Part shown: positions 50,057 to 61,319 of the stretch, one piece after another | Numbering within the stretch: the first letter of the stretch is position 1 | How the letters are laid out: each line of letters begins with the position of its first letter | Assembly: GCF_030272615.1 (NCBI RefSeq) | Contig: NC_081405.1 | Coordinates: 475,358,008-475,422,007, forward strand | DNA from: Cryptomeria japonica | Lineage: Eukaryota > Streptophyta > Pinopsida > Cupressales > Cupressaceae | Reading direction: 5' to 3' | DNA length: 64,000 nucleotides | Program-made: the position numbers and the translations under genes | The notes under the pieces: model-generated | What the model saw: the letters and a program-made list of their open reading frames with translations, nothing else | Database searches by the model: none | Told to the model about the DNA's origin: nothing

Positions 50057-51258
50057 TGCATTAGGGTCCTCATGCATGTGAACTTGAATCCTATATCCTG
50101 ATCGGAGACCAGAGAGTGCTTAGCTTGTGAAAACAACTTCTTCCTTGGCTTCTGGATCACTCTATCTGTACTTAGCCCCGGAGAAAGGGGTAGTATAGGG
50201 GCGTGGTACCCCTGTCCCCCCTTGGATAGGGGAGTGGTGCCCTTGTCCTCTCAGGACAGGGGCATGGCGCCCCTGTCCCTGCCCTATTTTGGGGTAGGAC
50301 CTTTTTATAGAATGCATTGTGGGTTGTGCAGTGAGTGGGAAATCTCCCCGATGTCGGCCCATGATGAAATTCAAATCCTTTAAACATGTATTTAAGGGAC
50401 AGTCATCCTCTCATTTGCATAAGTGGAAATCACATAAGTTTAAGAGGTGGAATTTCAATAAGGTCATAAGCGATCAAGAGCATTCAAGAATTCAAGCATT
50501 GATCATTCTCAAGTCTCCCTTCAAGGCTAGGTGTTGCATTCAAGTCAAGGATTCAACCATTGAAGAGGAGATTGATTCCAACATACAATTCCATACAAAA
50601 ATTTGTATCAACATTGCTACTACAACCTCCCTTGAGGTGATTTACAATTCAGTCTTTCATTTACATCTACTTGCAAGTACTTTCTTTCATTACTTGGTTA
50701 ATTCCAAAATTGGGGTTTGACCTAAAGGAAAACCCTCAATCCCAACACATTTCCCTCTCTTTTCTATGTGTAGGTTGCATATGCGCAGCTATACTTTTGG
50801 ATGCAGGCTTCATTTGTAGAGGTGGAAAAATCCTTTTTTTGTTTCGTGGATTTCTCAGAGGACCGTGTACATTCTCACCATGGTCCGGATAACTTTTGTC
50901 AAATTTGCAAGGTGACTTCGTCTCAATATTTTACTACCAAATCTAGGTGCACAGCTTCATCACATATTCTAATCTTAAGTTATAATTGATTCTTTGTCAG
51001 TTTTACACTACATAATTTAATCAATTCCTTTCGAAATCAAACAAAGGAAGAGGGGGTCATCCTAACATTCTTAATTCATTCAAAATTCAATCCATCATCT
51101 TTGTGTGGAGATTTAATCTAGTAAATTATCCCTTATCTTCCTAATGAAATGGTGAAAAGTGCTTGAAGGATAATCAATAAGTGAAACTCTCATCTCTCTT
51201 TGAGGGAAAGGGTTAGTTTTCCTCTTGATCTATCACTCATCATTTTCCCACCATTACA
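50057..51258 (+). repeat. 3' LTR of the gypsy element
   Basis: 1,202 bp, TGCATTAGGGTCC to CCACCATTACA. It includes the hairpin array at 50,193-50,281 and the shared AGTCAAGGATTCAACCATTG phrase. Outer-element LTR sequence resumes at 51,259. Confidence 0.85.
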
Positions 51259-51830
51259 GGTGAATATATTAAATATTCTTGAGTAGACATGTAGCCAATA
51301 TGATTTTATGTTGAGGATATATAAGATCGATTGTTGAGCCGACATGTAGTTTCACATGAGTAGGTTAGAGATCTATGCTTTGGATTCATGATAGAATAGT
51401 TGAATAGAGAAGAGTGAGATAAGTGTGGAAAGTTTGATTATTGTGCTTAACCGGAATTATTATTAGGCATTTGTAGATGCTACTTTTTAGTTCAAGTAAT
51501 TTTGTAGTTGTTCTAAATGCAGTGAACCTAACCTTTTGAGCAGTGAGCTCTAGGCAGTGTGCTTGAATGTGTGTGCATTCCCCATTGTAATATTTCTATA
51601 ATTCTGCAGAGTATATTAATATTGTGGGTTCATCCCCACCATGATTTTTACCTTAACTAGTTTTTCACGTATAAAAAACTTGGTGTTATGGTGTTGTGGT
51701 TATTTGGTTTATGTTCTTGCATATTTATTTTGTTCATATACATTAAGTTGTTGAAAGTTCAATTTAATAAAGTGAAAGACTATAGAACACTAATTGACCT
51801 GCCCTCTCAGTGTTCCTTGATTCCAACAAT

Positions 51831-51843
51831 TGGTATCAGAGCC
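51831..51843 (+). other. Primer binding site, outer element
   Basis: TGGTATCAGAGCC, complementary to the 3' end of plant initiator Met tRNA, two bases after the LTR end CCAACA at 51,828. Typical of copia elements. Confidence 0.8.
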
Positions 51844-51959
51844 TATTTCCTCAAAAGAAGTCTAACAACTTGAGGAGGATCTGGGAAGGTGATTTAGTGG
51901 ATTTCGGTGCTCGTCAACATCAACTCCTAGTTGCACTAGATGATTTGATTAGACCAAAA

Positions 51960-52916
51960 TTGAAGACCGTGAATTGAAAGAAAATCTTAAGGATGCTGTG
52001 AACTTCATTCAATCATTAAAAGAGCAATTGAACAAGTCCAAATAGAAGAAAAAGGAACTTTGTGACAAGTTGAAAGAGAAGAAAAGAAAAATAGAAGAAT
52101 GTATGAAACTTGCAAAAGAAAATGTAGCCTTGAAGCATGAGATGGAATCTATTGTGATTGGGTTGACAAAGGAAATTAAGAAAGAAGAGTGAAGATAATC
52201 TTGCTCAGTCCTTGAAAGATAGATTTGATGAACGTTGCAGACTTAATTGTGAGAATGATCAGTTGAAGCTTGAACTGCAACAATCTAAAAACAATGAGGA
52301 AGAACTTGAAAGGCAGATTATCATTCTTACAGATAAACTTGCTACCAAAAATGAGTACAAGGAGAAGTTCAAGATTAGCTCAACTAAGCTTGATGAAATT
52401 CTTGGAAGCCAAAAAAGTGAAGTTGACAAGCGAGGTCTTGAATTTGAGAAAGGTGAAAGCTATGGATCTAGTCAAAGTAATCCTAAGTCAGTAAATTAGA
52501 AGAACAAACCTAGAAGATCTCTGGTAAGACAACCTAATGCTCAAAATTTTAATGGAAATTGATATATTTGCAATAAATTTGGTCATAAAGATATTCAATA
52601 TAGAAATAGACTGAATCATAATGGTCCATCTTTCTCCGGTCAATGTTTTAAATATAATAAGTATGGACATAAGTCAAATGAATGTAGAAGTGTGATGAAT
52701 AACTCTTTCAATAGAAGAAATATTAGATGTTATGCATGTGGTACGTTTGGCCAAATTGCTAATCCGTGCAGATCAAAAGGAAATCAAGGGAACTTCAGGC
52801 CTAGACAAGCGAATGTTGTTTGCTACAATTGCAACAAATCTGATCACATTGCAAGATTTCGTAGAAGCAAGAATATGAATAGGAATTGTCTGATAGACAA
52901 GAATAAAAATGTGTAG
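51960..52916 (+). pseudogene. Gag-like coiled-coil protein with four zinc-knuckle-like motifs (outer copy)
   Basis: First part (about 51,960-52,450) is rich in Lys, Glu, Leu and Asn with heptads (LKLELQQSKNNEEELERQ), a likely coiled coil. Four knuckle-like motifs follow at about 52,560-52,870: YICNKFGHKDIQYR, CFKYNKYGHKSNEC, CYACGTFGQIANPC and CYNCNKSDHIARFR; all have lost at least one ligand. It matches the minus-strand copy at 58,006-59,098 (both have EYKEKFKISSTKLDE-like text). Stops and a frame change are present. Presumed to bind the element RNA in the particle. Confidence 0.6.
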
Positions 52917-53091
52917 ACAAATGAAAAAGGATGTAGGGAGTGGATCTACACCTAAATTTGGTGCTAGAAATTCATCTGGGAATTGAATTAAAGCCTCTGG
53001 CCTAAGGGAGTCTTCATGAAAATCCTATGCACCCCCTTGTAGCATGTTGAAAAATATATATTAGGGCATTGCAAATGGTTTGAGGTGATCT

Positions 53092-53352
53092 TTGGAAGAA
53101 TTTGAGAAAATTTTAAGATCCGCAGATGAAATTTGTAGAGCAGCCTGTGAAGATAGATTATTTAGAAGGTTTAGGAGAAAACACATTTATTGCACCCTAA
53201 AAGTTAGATATGCAAGTGATAAAAGGAAAATTAACCTGATTATTTGTCACTTTTCATTCGATAGAAGAAGAGAAGAGTGCTCTGTGAGAAGATTGTTCGA
53301 GATCGAAGCATGAAGAATATTTCTCGTGCGAAACCCTAATCCAGGTAAGAAA
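53092..53352 (+). pseudogene. Second-ORF region of outer copy, left piece
   Basis: Short open stretch between the gag-like part and the insertion at 53,358 (EEFEKILRSADEICRA ...). I do not recognise it. Part may be leader sequence before ORF2, since the clear ORF2 match begins only on the right side of the insertion. Confidence 0.35.
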
Positions 53353-53357
53353 GTATT

Positions 53358-54244
53358 TGTTGGAAACCAATAACACTATGAGGGTGGAGTAAATTAGTGT
53401 TATACCAGAATAAAAGATTTTAGCTTTAACAAAAAAAACATACACCAATCGGTATACTAGTATAAATAGAATTTAAAGAATGATAAGCCAAACATATAAA
53501 TGAGAAACATAACACACAGATTTATACGTGGAAAAACCTCAATGAGGAAAAACCACGATGGGATTTGTGACCCATAATATCAATTCATTGGCCATATGAA
53601 AAGATATTACAATATATGTTGGGCTTGCACTTGCAGGAAGGCTTCCAGCCTAGAGCACACTCCTTATCACAAAAGGAGTCTCACTGACTACATAATAATA
53701 CAGACTACAATCCCGAGAATAGTAAACTTCTTAGTATAGCATCTCCTATGCCAAAATATAGTCCTTGTTTAAGCTCTGTTTGTTTCAGTTAACCTCAATA
53801 TTAGAATAACCCTTACAATGAATTCCTCACATACATAATCTCTTTGATATATTTTGCATTACATTACATCCATAACCTTATACGTCCATCCTTTTTCTAT
53901 CTATGCATATCCTATATATATACCCTATACAAATTTATGCCTTAAGTTGGCTTATAAGGATATATATAATTACATAATACATGTCAACCTTATAACATAA
54001 ATGAATAAGAATTAAACAAGTTGTCAATGTCAGATCCAAGATGTGTCAGCCTCCAATATCGATATCCTTTATCATACCATGTCGGCCTGTATCATCGATG
54101 ACCAAATAAATCTTATATCCTGCCAGTGTCGGTGTAGATTCTATGAAGTGCCTATCAGTATACCATATGAAGCCTAAACCCAAAAACATGTTGCCATCAA
54201 TGATAACATAATAAAACTTACCAATAGAGTGTCAATTGCCAACA
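53358..54244 (-). repeat. 3' LTR (element sense) of the nested element
   Basis: 887 bp; plus strand TGTTGGAAACCAATAACAC to GTCAATTGCCAACA. Near-identical in layout to 59,172-60,067, with modest divergence. Confidence 0.88.
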
Positions 54245-54256
54245 ATCTCTCCCTTT
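54245..54256 (-). other. Polypurine tract of the nested element
   Basis: On the minus strand AAAGGGAGAGAT directly precedes the 3' LTR, the place and composition of the plus-strand primer. Confidence 0.75.
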
Positions 54257-54537
54257 GGCATTAATGGCAACACTCGTGTGAAAAATGGTCATGGTTTCAA
54301 CTGATGGTTTCATCCTGCCCTGCTCCCCCTGAGCTGAATATGCAAAATGATCCAATAGTCCAAAATTTTGTAACTCCCTCTAATGTATATAACCCTTCAT
54401 TATTTTTCACTATGCAACCTTTCATTATTTTTAACATGTATACTACTCCCCCTTTGACATCAATGCCCAAAAATTGTAAAAATAAATGTCAAAGAATGAT
54501 AACTGTATACTGAATATCTCCCCACAAAAAAAATGTC

Positions 54538-57500
54538 TTACCAGAGCTTAAACAATTTCAAGATTTCTGGGTAAGCTTTCTCTAATAACTCCACATAAGT
54601 ATCCCAATCAGTTTTGAATGTGCCAGAGATAGATACAATTCCACTCAGTAAATATGAAAGTGATTCTTTCTCATTAACTCCTGCTAGTGTGGGCTTGCCA
54701 AGTATATCCATGCATTCCCTCTTATGAACACCAAGTGAATCCAATCTTGGACTCACCAAACCTCTGAGACTTCTGGATCTCCAAATGATCTTATCTCTTT
54801 CTTTATCAAGAGCAGAAATTTGATTCTCCAAAGTTAGAATTTGTCCATCTATAGATGTGGTCAGTGAAATTAGTCCATCAAAAGAGTTAGCAATATTAGC
54901 AATTTTGTCATGTAGCTCTTTTATCCTTTCATCCAATTTTGCTATAAGAATCTCTATATTGCAACATACCCTATATATATTAGTACTTTGTTTCAAAGAA
55001 TTTTCTATCAAAATTATCTTCTCCTCAATCTTTTTCTTCTCTTTGTCAATGATCTGATCAAAAGCGGTTTTCTTAGCCAAAGTGAATTTTTCAAGTGCAA
55101 GATGGTTAGAGATCTGCTGTAAAGATTGAAAATATTTAGAGATGTGTTCTGTTATTATCTTAAGTTTGCTGGAAGGGCTCACTTCATTCTCAATCTTACA
55201 TTTTGAGACCAATCTATGCAAAACAATTATGGATTGATCTATAATCCCTTTGTCTGTCATTCCTTCTTTCATCAGTTTGTGAGCACCCATCATCATCAGT
55301 TCTGTGGGACTCATCTCTATGATGTTTTTCTTAATCACTAGATAAGTGTCAATTGTTAATAATGATGTGTTAGCAACTGGTTCCCTACCAGATTCCCCTA
55401 TTTTCTCAAGTGATTTATCCTTTATTACCTCCTCACTTGCACTGATGGCTTCACCACTTGGTGCAGTTTGTGCAACTATCAGTTCCTCTCTAGGAATAGT
55501 ATCCTCAACCTATATATTGGTATCTGGAGGACAAGTGTCCTCAATGTTAATATCCTATATAATGTTCTGTGCATTTGGCTCAATTTCTACTATCTTGATA
55601 TTCTTGAAAATTGAGGGTGGAGTAACCATAATTCATTTACCTTTCCCTTCAACCGGTGTATCTACAATATCAGTCTCTATCTTCGGTGAAGTGAAGAATC
55701 CTCTATGCTCTCCCAAAAAAATTATCCAATCCTTCTGTGTTTCATTTATTATCTCATTCATCCTTCCTAACATCAGGCTAGTTATTCTATGTTTGTTGTT
55801 AAATACTTTCCCATATGCAGTCTCAATTAACTTCTCCATCTCATGTCGAGTTATAGTAACACATATAGCTAAGAGTTCTTGTATATTAATGTGTTTGTCT
55901 TCTTGCATTGCAGACAACCTTCTAGCATCTAATATTTTGTATAGATTTGTCGATATTTGATTTTCTATTTCAATTAATGCTTTCTTATATATGTCTAAAT
56001 ATAGAAGAATTACTTCCTCTATCTCTCTCTATTCATTAACTATAAATGTATCATAATAAGACTTAACTTTATTCAACATCCCATCCTTAGTTATTTCATC
56101 TACAATTTCAGCACAAGTCTTAGGTAGAATAATTATTACATTACCAGTCTCTAGTGCCAGTTCAATGTCACTCTCCTTCCACCTTCTGGCAGTACCAGAT
56201 GTAGTTGATGGTGTAGCCTTAGGTGCCTGCTTCTATGTTGGTACTTTGATGGTGACTTTCCTAATCGGTTGTCTCTTTGGTTCCACTTTAGATTCTTCTA
56301 GTTTCTTCATTACAACACTTTTGAAAGCTAAAGGTGTCTCATCACTAGTCTCAGAATCTGCAGCCACAGGTTCAATGTGAACTACCGGATCCTTCATCTT
56401 TCTCCCTTTCTTTGGGACAACATCAATGAGTGCCTTAATGTCCTTAGAAATATTTTTTACAAACTTTCTTTCCTTACCTTCTTGTTTTTCCCTCTTCTTC
56501 CAGTTGAACTCAATTTCAACCTAAAAAGTCTTTTGTTGTGTTGTTCCACAAGGTTTTTCTGCTTCATCTATTTCTAAATCTATCAGAATTTTTGCGTAAG
56601 CATCAAGGATTAATGCATCCACCTCGTATCCCATTTCCTTTATCCAAATATTTTGGGGCTTAACTGCCTCCATGAGATTGACATCCTTGTTAACCATGAA
56701 ACAAATGTTGGTAGAATATTTCTCTACTATTTTCTCAGGTATCCTTATTCTAGACCTCATAGATTTCTAAAAATCCTTGAAGTAACCCCATACCTTTTCA
56801 TCTCTAAGACTTCCCAATGCAACAATTGATTTCTTAAGTTGTCTTCCTACTGGGATGTCAAAATCCCATTGCTTCCTTCCATAACTGGGGGTATCATTTA
56901 GAAAGTATAACATTAAGCACACTAATAGATTTCCATACCGGAAGGTGCCTTTCTTCTCACCTTTAATCTTCCCTAAATTGATCAATAACTCCTCAAGCAT
57001 CCAATCACAGAGATCTAACTCAATATTTTCTCTCATCATTCTATAAGTGACCAAAATACATGAACTAGAAATTGAATTCAATTGGTTAGATTGAGTTACC
57101 TTGTAACCTATGATCATGCTACCAAATTTGATGTCGATGTTGGTGATAGTGTTCACCTTCATTGATCTCTTATTTGATGTAGCTTTGGTGATCTTCCTTA
57201 CTAAGTCATTTGATACTTTCTTATTTGGATGTTGCCCTATTGATGGTAAACCATTAATTGCCCGAATGGCTTTCTTAGTAATTTTGTAGGGTCAGTCCAG
57301 CCATATGAATTCCCCATGTACTCTTCTTAGTACATATCTGACAATCTCATCCTCAAATTATAGAATATCCATAATATTAGTGAGCCTTAGATCTTCGATG
57401 TATTTATATGCCTGTTTGATTTTACCAAATTCTCCCATCAATTCATTCATATACATCCCCTTGATTTCTGAAGTACCTAAGTCCTCTATATGACAATGAA

Positions 57501-57640
57501 TATAAGCCCTAACATCTTCTACATATACCACTACCTTCGAGATGCAAGAGAACACTCCAATTGAATCTTCCTTGGTAGCCACATGTTGGATTTGCAACAA
57601 AAATAGGAGCAGAAGATGATCCCGATTCCATGATTCAAGA
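54538..57640 (-). pseudogene. Long second ORF of unknown function, nested element
   Basis: One minus frame from about 57,600 to 54,538, broken by a handful of stops (open pieces 57,358-57,600, 56,767-57,162, 56,521-56,760, 55,633-55,917, 54,538-55,338). The start is probably an ATG near 57,630 with a frame change soon after. N-terminal part: globular, with a block (LDLCDWMLEELLINLGKIKG, then FRYGNLLVCLMLYFLN, WDFDIPVGRQL) that is conserved in the outer copy (YDLCELL, TFKYGTL). Middle: Lys/Glu-rich with Pro. C-terminal 266 codons: long helices with heptads (QISNHLALEKFTLAKK, KKKIEEKIILIENSL), likely coiled coil. No enzyme motif is visible. Conservation between two copies suggests it was a real product. 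Confidence 0.6.
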
Positions 57641-58005
57641 AAAATACCTTTAGAACTCTACCGATGAAAACCTCTTATCAAATCCTTCTAGATGTTGGTG
57701 TGATCATTTAAGATAAAATATGATTGCCTCTGAATATTTTATGATTGCACTAAGTCACTTTGAATTTCTCCTAAATTTTGTTGAATGTTGGGTGATTAAT
57801 AATGAAGTGTAATTGACCTTTTATCCATCAAGAAAACCCTAATTTTATGTTGACATAACTGAATGCTCGTGAATGATACCGAATCTCACTTTGAATATAT
57901 CAATGCCGGATAATCCTTTCCAATATCTGGAACATCTTCTAGAATCTCCTCCAGGGGCATATGCATCATCTTTCATGAAATTTGCCTACCCCTAAGGCAT
58001 CTGCC

Positions 58006-59098
58006 TTAGTTACTAGATGAAATCATTGCAGGTGCAGGAGCAACATCTTCTGTCAGATAGGTAACCAGTATGTTCCAAACTGATGATTTCTCTTTAGTCT
58101 TTCTCACCCATCTTTGAGTATGATCTTTTTGGATTTCATTAACCTTCTCTTTTCCTTTATCATTTATTCCTCCATTGCCAATTGGTGGTTTTTTGCTTCT
58201 ACAGAACTTAGCAATATGTCTGACTTCATTGCATGCATAACATGTAACATTGTTCTTTTGAATTGCTTTTCTAGAACCAGTGAAATTACTTGTCCTAGAC
58301 TGATTAGCCATATGTCTAAATTTTCCACAAGCATAGCATTTTACATACATTCTGCAATCTTCTATCTTATGACCAATTTTATTGCATTTAGAACATTTAT
58401 CAGGAGCAGAATCAGGGTTCTGATTTGCTCTGTTTCTACATTGCCTAGCCATGTGACCAAATCTATTGCAAATGAAACATCTACCATTGAATTGCCTTAC
58501 TTGTTTCTTATGGTTTTGATCTTCATTAGCAGTACCAGAACTCTGTCCTTTCTCAAATTCAAGTCCACTAGAATCTCCAATCTGCCTTTGTCTCTTCAGT
58601 AACTCATCAAGTTGTGTTGAGCTAATCTTGAATTTTTCTTTGTACTCACTTGCAGTAGTTAAATCATCTCTTAGTACTGTCATGTCTCTCAAGCTCTTGC
58701 TCATTGCTCTAGGATTGTACCAAATTAGACCTTAATATCTCATTTTCATGAGTCAACCTACCAGATTCTTCAAATTCATTCTTTAGGGATACAAAAAGAT
58801 GTTCTTCCTTTTTCTTTATGTCCTCAATATCCTTGGATAACCTCATACTCATAGTTTGCATTTCATTCTTCATAACCATGTTCTCCTAACTTAATTTCTG
58901 ACATTGTTCCTTAAGTGCATCTTTGTCATCTTGATTTTGCAAAAGTTTCTTCCTCTTAGCTTGAACAGATGAAAATATCTCTTGTAGAACAAGAATAAAT
59001 TCTTCAGTAGAATTCAACTCATCTTGTAACTTTAACTTCTTCAATCATTCAACATCATAATCTTCAAGTACCATCTCAAGCTTTTTCTCCAAAGCCAT
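58006..59098 (-). pseudogene. Gag-like coiled-coil and four zinc-knuckle protein, nested element
   Basis: Starts at an ATG at 59,098 shortly after the primer site (MALEKKLEMVLEDYDVE). The first 130 codons are strongly helical and charged (KKKEEHLFVSLKNEFEE), a likely coiled coil, with stops and a frame change near 58,700. The 58,006-58,704 piece is open for 232 codons and carries CFICNRFGHMARQC, CSKCNKIGHKIEDC, CYACGKFRHMANQS (last Cys lost) and CYACNEVRHIAKFC (Gly lost). Four knuckles in a row is unusual for copia gag, which normally has one or two. No protease motif follows. Confidence 0.7.
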
Positions 59099-59156
59099 TT
59101 TCAATCATTCTAGTTTCAGGATCTTCCTCAAGTTATAAAACTTCCTTTGAGGCACA

Positions 59157-59171
59157 AGGCTCTAATACAAT
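59157..59171 (-). other. Primer binding site of the nested element, altered
   Basis: Minus-strand ATTGTATTAGAGCC directly after the LTR end CCAACA; the copia consensus here is ATTGGTATCAGAGCC. It is the same site with one lost base and a C-to-T change. Confidence 0.7.
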
Positions 59172-60067
59172 TGTTGGAAACCAATAACACTGAGAGGGGG
59201 GGTGAATCAGTGTTATACCAGAATAAAAGGTTATAGCTTTAAAAAAAAAAACATACACCAACTGGTATACTAGTATAAACATAATTGAAATAAGTAATGT
59301 GACCAATAATCCAAACATATAAATGAGAACCATAACATGCAGATTTATACGTGGAAAACCTCAATGAGGAAAAACTACTGTCGGATTTGTGACCCACAAT
59401 ATTAATTCAATGGCCATATGAAAAGATATTACAATATATGTTGGGACTACACTTGCATGAAGGCTTACAACCTAGAGCACATTTCTCACCACAAAAGGAG
59501 TCTCACTGACTACATAATCATCCAGACTACAATCCGGAGAATAGTGAACTGCTTAGTATAGCATCTGCTATGCCAAAATACAGTTCTGGTTTAAGCTCTG
59601 TCTATTTCGGTTAAAACCTCAGTACCAAAATAAACCTTACAATGAATTCCTCACATACATAGTCTCTCTGATATATTTCACATTACATTACATCCATAAC
59701 CTTATACACCCATCATTTTTCTATCTATGCATATCCTATATATACCTTATACAAATTTATGGCTTATGTCAGCTTACAAGGATATATATAATTACATAAT
59801 ACATGTCAGCCTTATAACATACATGAATAAGAATTAAACAAGTTGCCAATGTTGGATCCAAGATGTGTCGGCCTCCAATACTGATATCCTTTATCATACC
59901 ATGTCGGCCTGCATTGTCGATGACGAACGAAATCCTCTATCCTGTCGGTGTCGATGTAGAGTCTGTGAAGTGCCTATCAGTATACCATATGAAGCCTGAA
60001 CCCAAAAACATGTTGCCATCGATGACAACATAATGAAACTCAACCAGTAGAGTGTCAATTGCCAACA
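59172..60067 (-). repeat. 5' LTR (element sense) of the nested element
   Basis: 896 bp; minus strand begins TGTTGGCAATTGACACTC and ends TTTCCAACA. The GTATT duplication follows on the plus strand. Confidence 0.88.
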
Positions 60068-60072
60068 GTATT

Positions 60073-60838
60073 TTCTATAAAAAATTTCAAATCAATAAAT
60101 TTGGAAATGGATACTCCTCTGGTCGTCAATTTCATTGTCAAGTGAGCTTGACCAAACTTCAAGAAACATCCATTTATTTCAGTTGAAGTAGACCCACAAG
60201 GAGATTTTTTTGTTGGTTCCATATGATGTTCTTCATGTGGAGGACATTAGGGTTTATATTCATGTGAACCTCAAGGAGTTAGGAAGCTCACATTTGCTAA
60301 ATATTTACAACAAGTAGTTGATAGATAAGAATTTTAGGCTCAAACTAGAATTCCAAGTGTTGGAAGAGAAGAGTTTTGTGTAGTTTGTCAAACTCGTGCT
60401 TCTTGATGAACACAAATGGGTCCACTAAATTCTTAGGAGAATGCATGATGAGTTTATGTGGTTAAATAAGCCATTCAAGATCACCTAGAATGCCATTAAG
60501 GCCAAATTGTTCTTTGCTCAACTAGTGATCTGCCCGCACTAGAATATATGAAGAACCAGATTGTCATTGATGCAACTGGTTCGAGATTTGATAGAAGAGC
60601 CATGACTATCAATGATATTCTTTAGGATGATGTGAGATTTACCTCTATGGTGATAGGGTACAATATTTACAGTTCTGGCAGGGAAAATTCAGTATCTAAT
60701 ACCACTATCTATGCAACATACAAAATGATCCAAGAGAACAAGAAATATGACCTATGTGAGTTGCTCTAGATTGAGCTAATGAAGAACCTGACAAAGATCA
60801 AATAGGACAAGAAGCGTACATTCAAGTATGGTACCCTA
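60073..60838 (+). pseudogene. Second ORF of the outer element, right piece
   Basis: After the GTATT copy, the plus strand reads VPYDVLHVEDIRVYIHVNL, RRMHDEFMWLNKPFKIT, VRFTSMVIGYNIYSS and KYDLCELL ... KRTFKYGTL, which line up with VVVYVEDVRAYIH, RRVHGEFIWLD and LDLCDWMLEELLINL ... TFRYGNLL of the nested copy. Several TAG stops sit at likely Gln positions. It is cut at 60,838 by the next element. Confidence 0.6.
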
Positions 60839-61319
60839 TGTTGGATATGGTTGGTCATTGTTGCTGCTAAAATATCTTGTTGTCATTGATGTCAACATAT
60901 TCTTGTCATTTGATCTGGTGTACTTGGGAAGATCTTCCGATCTGGTTTTGTAGTTTGGTTTTGCTGATCACTCTTTTGCAGAGGTTGATATTTCCTCTAG
61001 TATATTCTGGTGTGATCCAATCTTGTGTTGAGACTTTGGGATATTGTTTTGGATGGTCTTGTGTATCTTCATTTTAGATGCTTCATGATCTGGTACTCCG
61101 CAAGTTATCTGTCTTCATGATAGTTGTTGATTGGTTGTGTTTTTGAGCTTCTAGACATTGATAGATGGAGATTTGAAAAGTGGTGTTGGTGCAATTGTTC
61201 CAAATGGTTCTAAAATGCTTGTTGGTGTTTTTGAAAGATGTTGTTCAAGACTGTGCTAAAATCTAATTAGTTTTTTGCAAACTTGAATCTTTGACAATGA
61301 GAATTTGTTTAAATTTTTT

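Larger units (their letters stand above)
42656..51258 (+). mobile_element. Gypsy-type element with gag and protease only
   Basis: Bounded by direct LTRs 42,656-43,861 and 50,057-51,258, each TG...CA. A primer site follows the 5' LTR. The interior encodes gag and a protease-like domain in one frame, then a Pro-rich tail; no RT, RNase H or integrase follows. No target duplication is seen (ACAAC on the left, GGTGA on the right), and a reverse copia-like LTR stands directly before the 3' LTR where the polypurine tract should be, so the 3' part has been rearranged. Confidence 0.75.
53358..60067 (-). mobile_element. Complete non-autonomous copia-type element, minus strand
   Basis: 6,710 bp with direct LTRs at 53,358-54,244 (3' LTR in element sense) and 59,172-60,067 (5' LTR), TG...CA ends, GTATT duplicated at 53,353-53,357 and 60,068-60,072, a primer site at 59,157-59,171, and a polypurine tract next to 54,244. 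Interior: gag-like coiled-coil/zinc-knuckle protein, then a long second ORF. No protease, integrase or RT. It would need enzymes from an autonomous copia element. It inserted into the second ORF region of a relative in the opposite orientation. Confidence 0.85.
42178..60838 (+). mobile_element. Outer non-autonomous copia-type element with two nested insertions
   Basis: Its 5' LTR is 42,178-42,655 plus 51,259-51,828 (TGTTGG ... CCAACA), followed by a primer site at 51,831. The interior has a coiled-coil/zinc-knuckle gag-like region (51,960-52,916) and a second ORF (53,092-53,352, continuing 60,073-60,838). No protease, integrase or RT is present. Insertions: a gypsy element in the LTR and a reverse-oriented relative in the second ORF. 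At 60,838 another copia element begins, so the 3' LTR is not seen. Confidence 0.65.
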
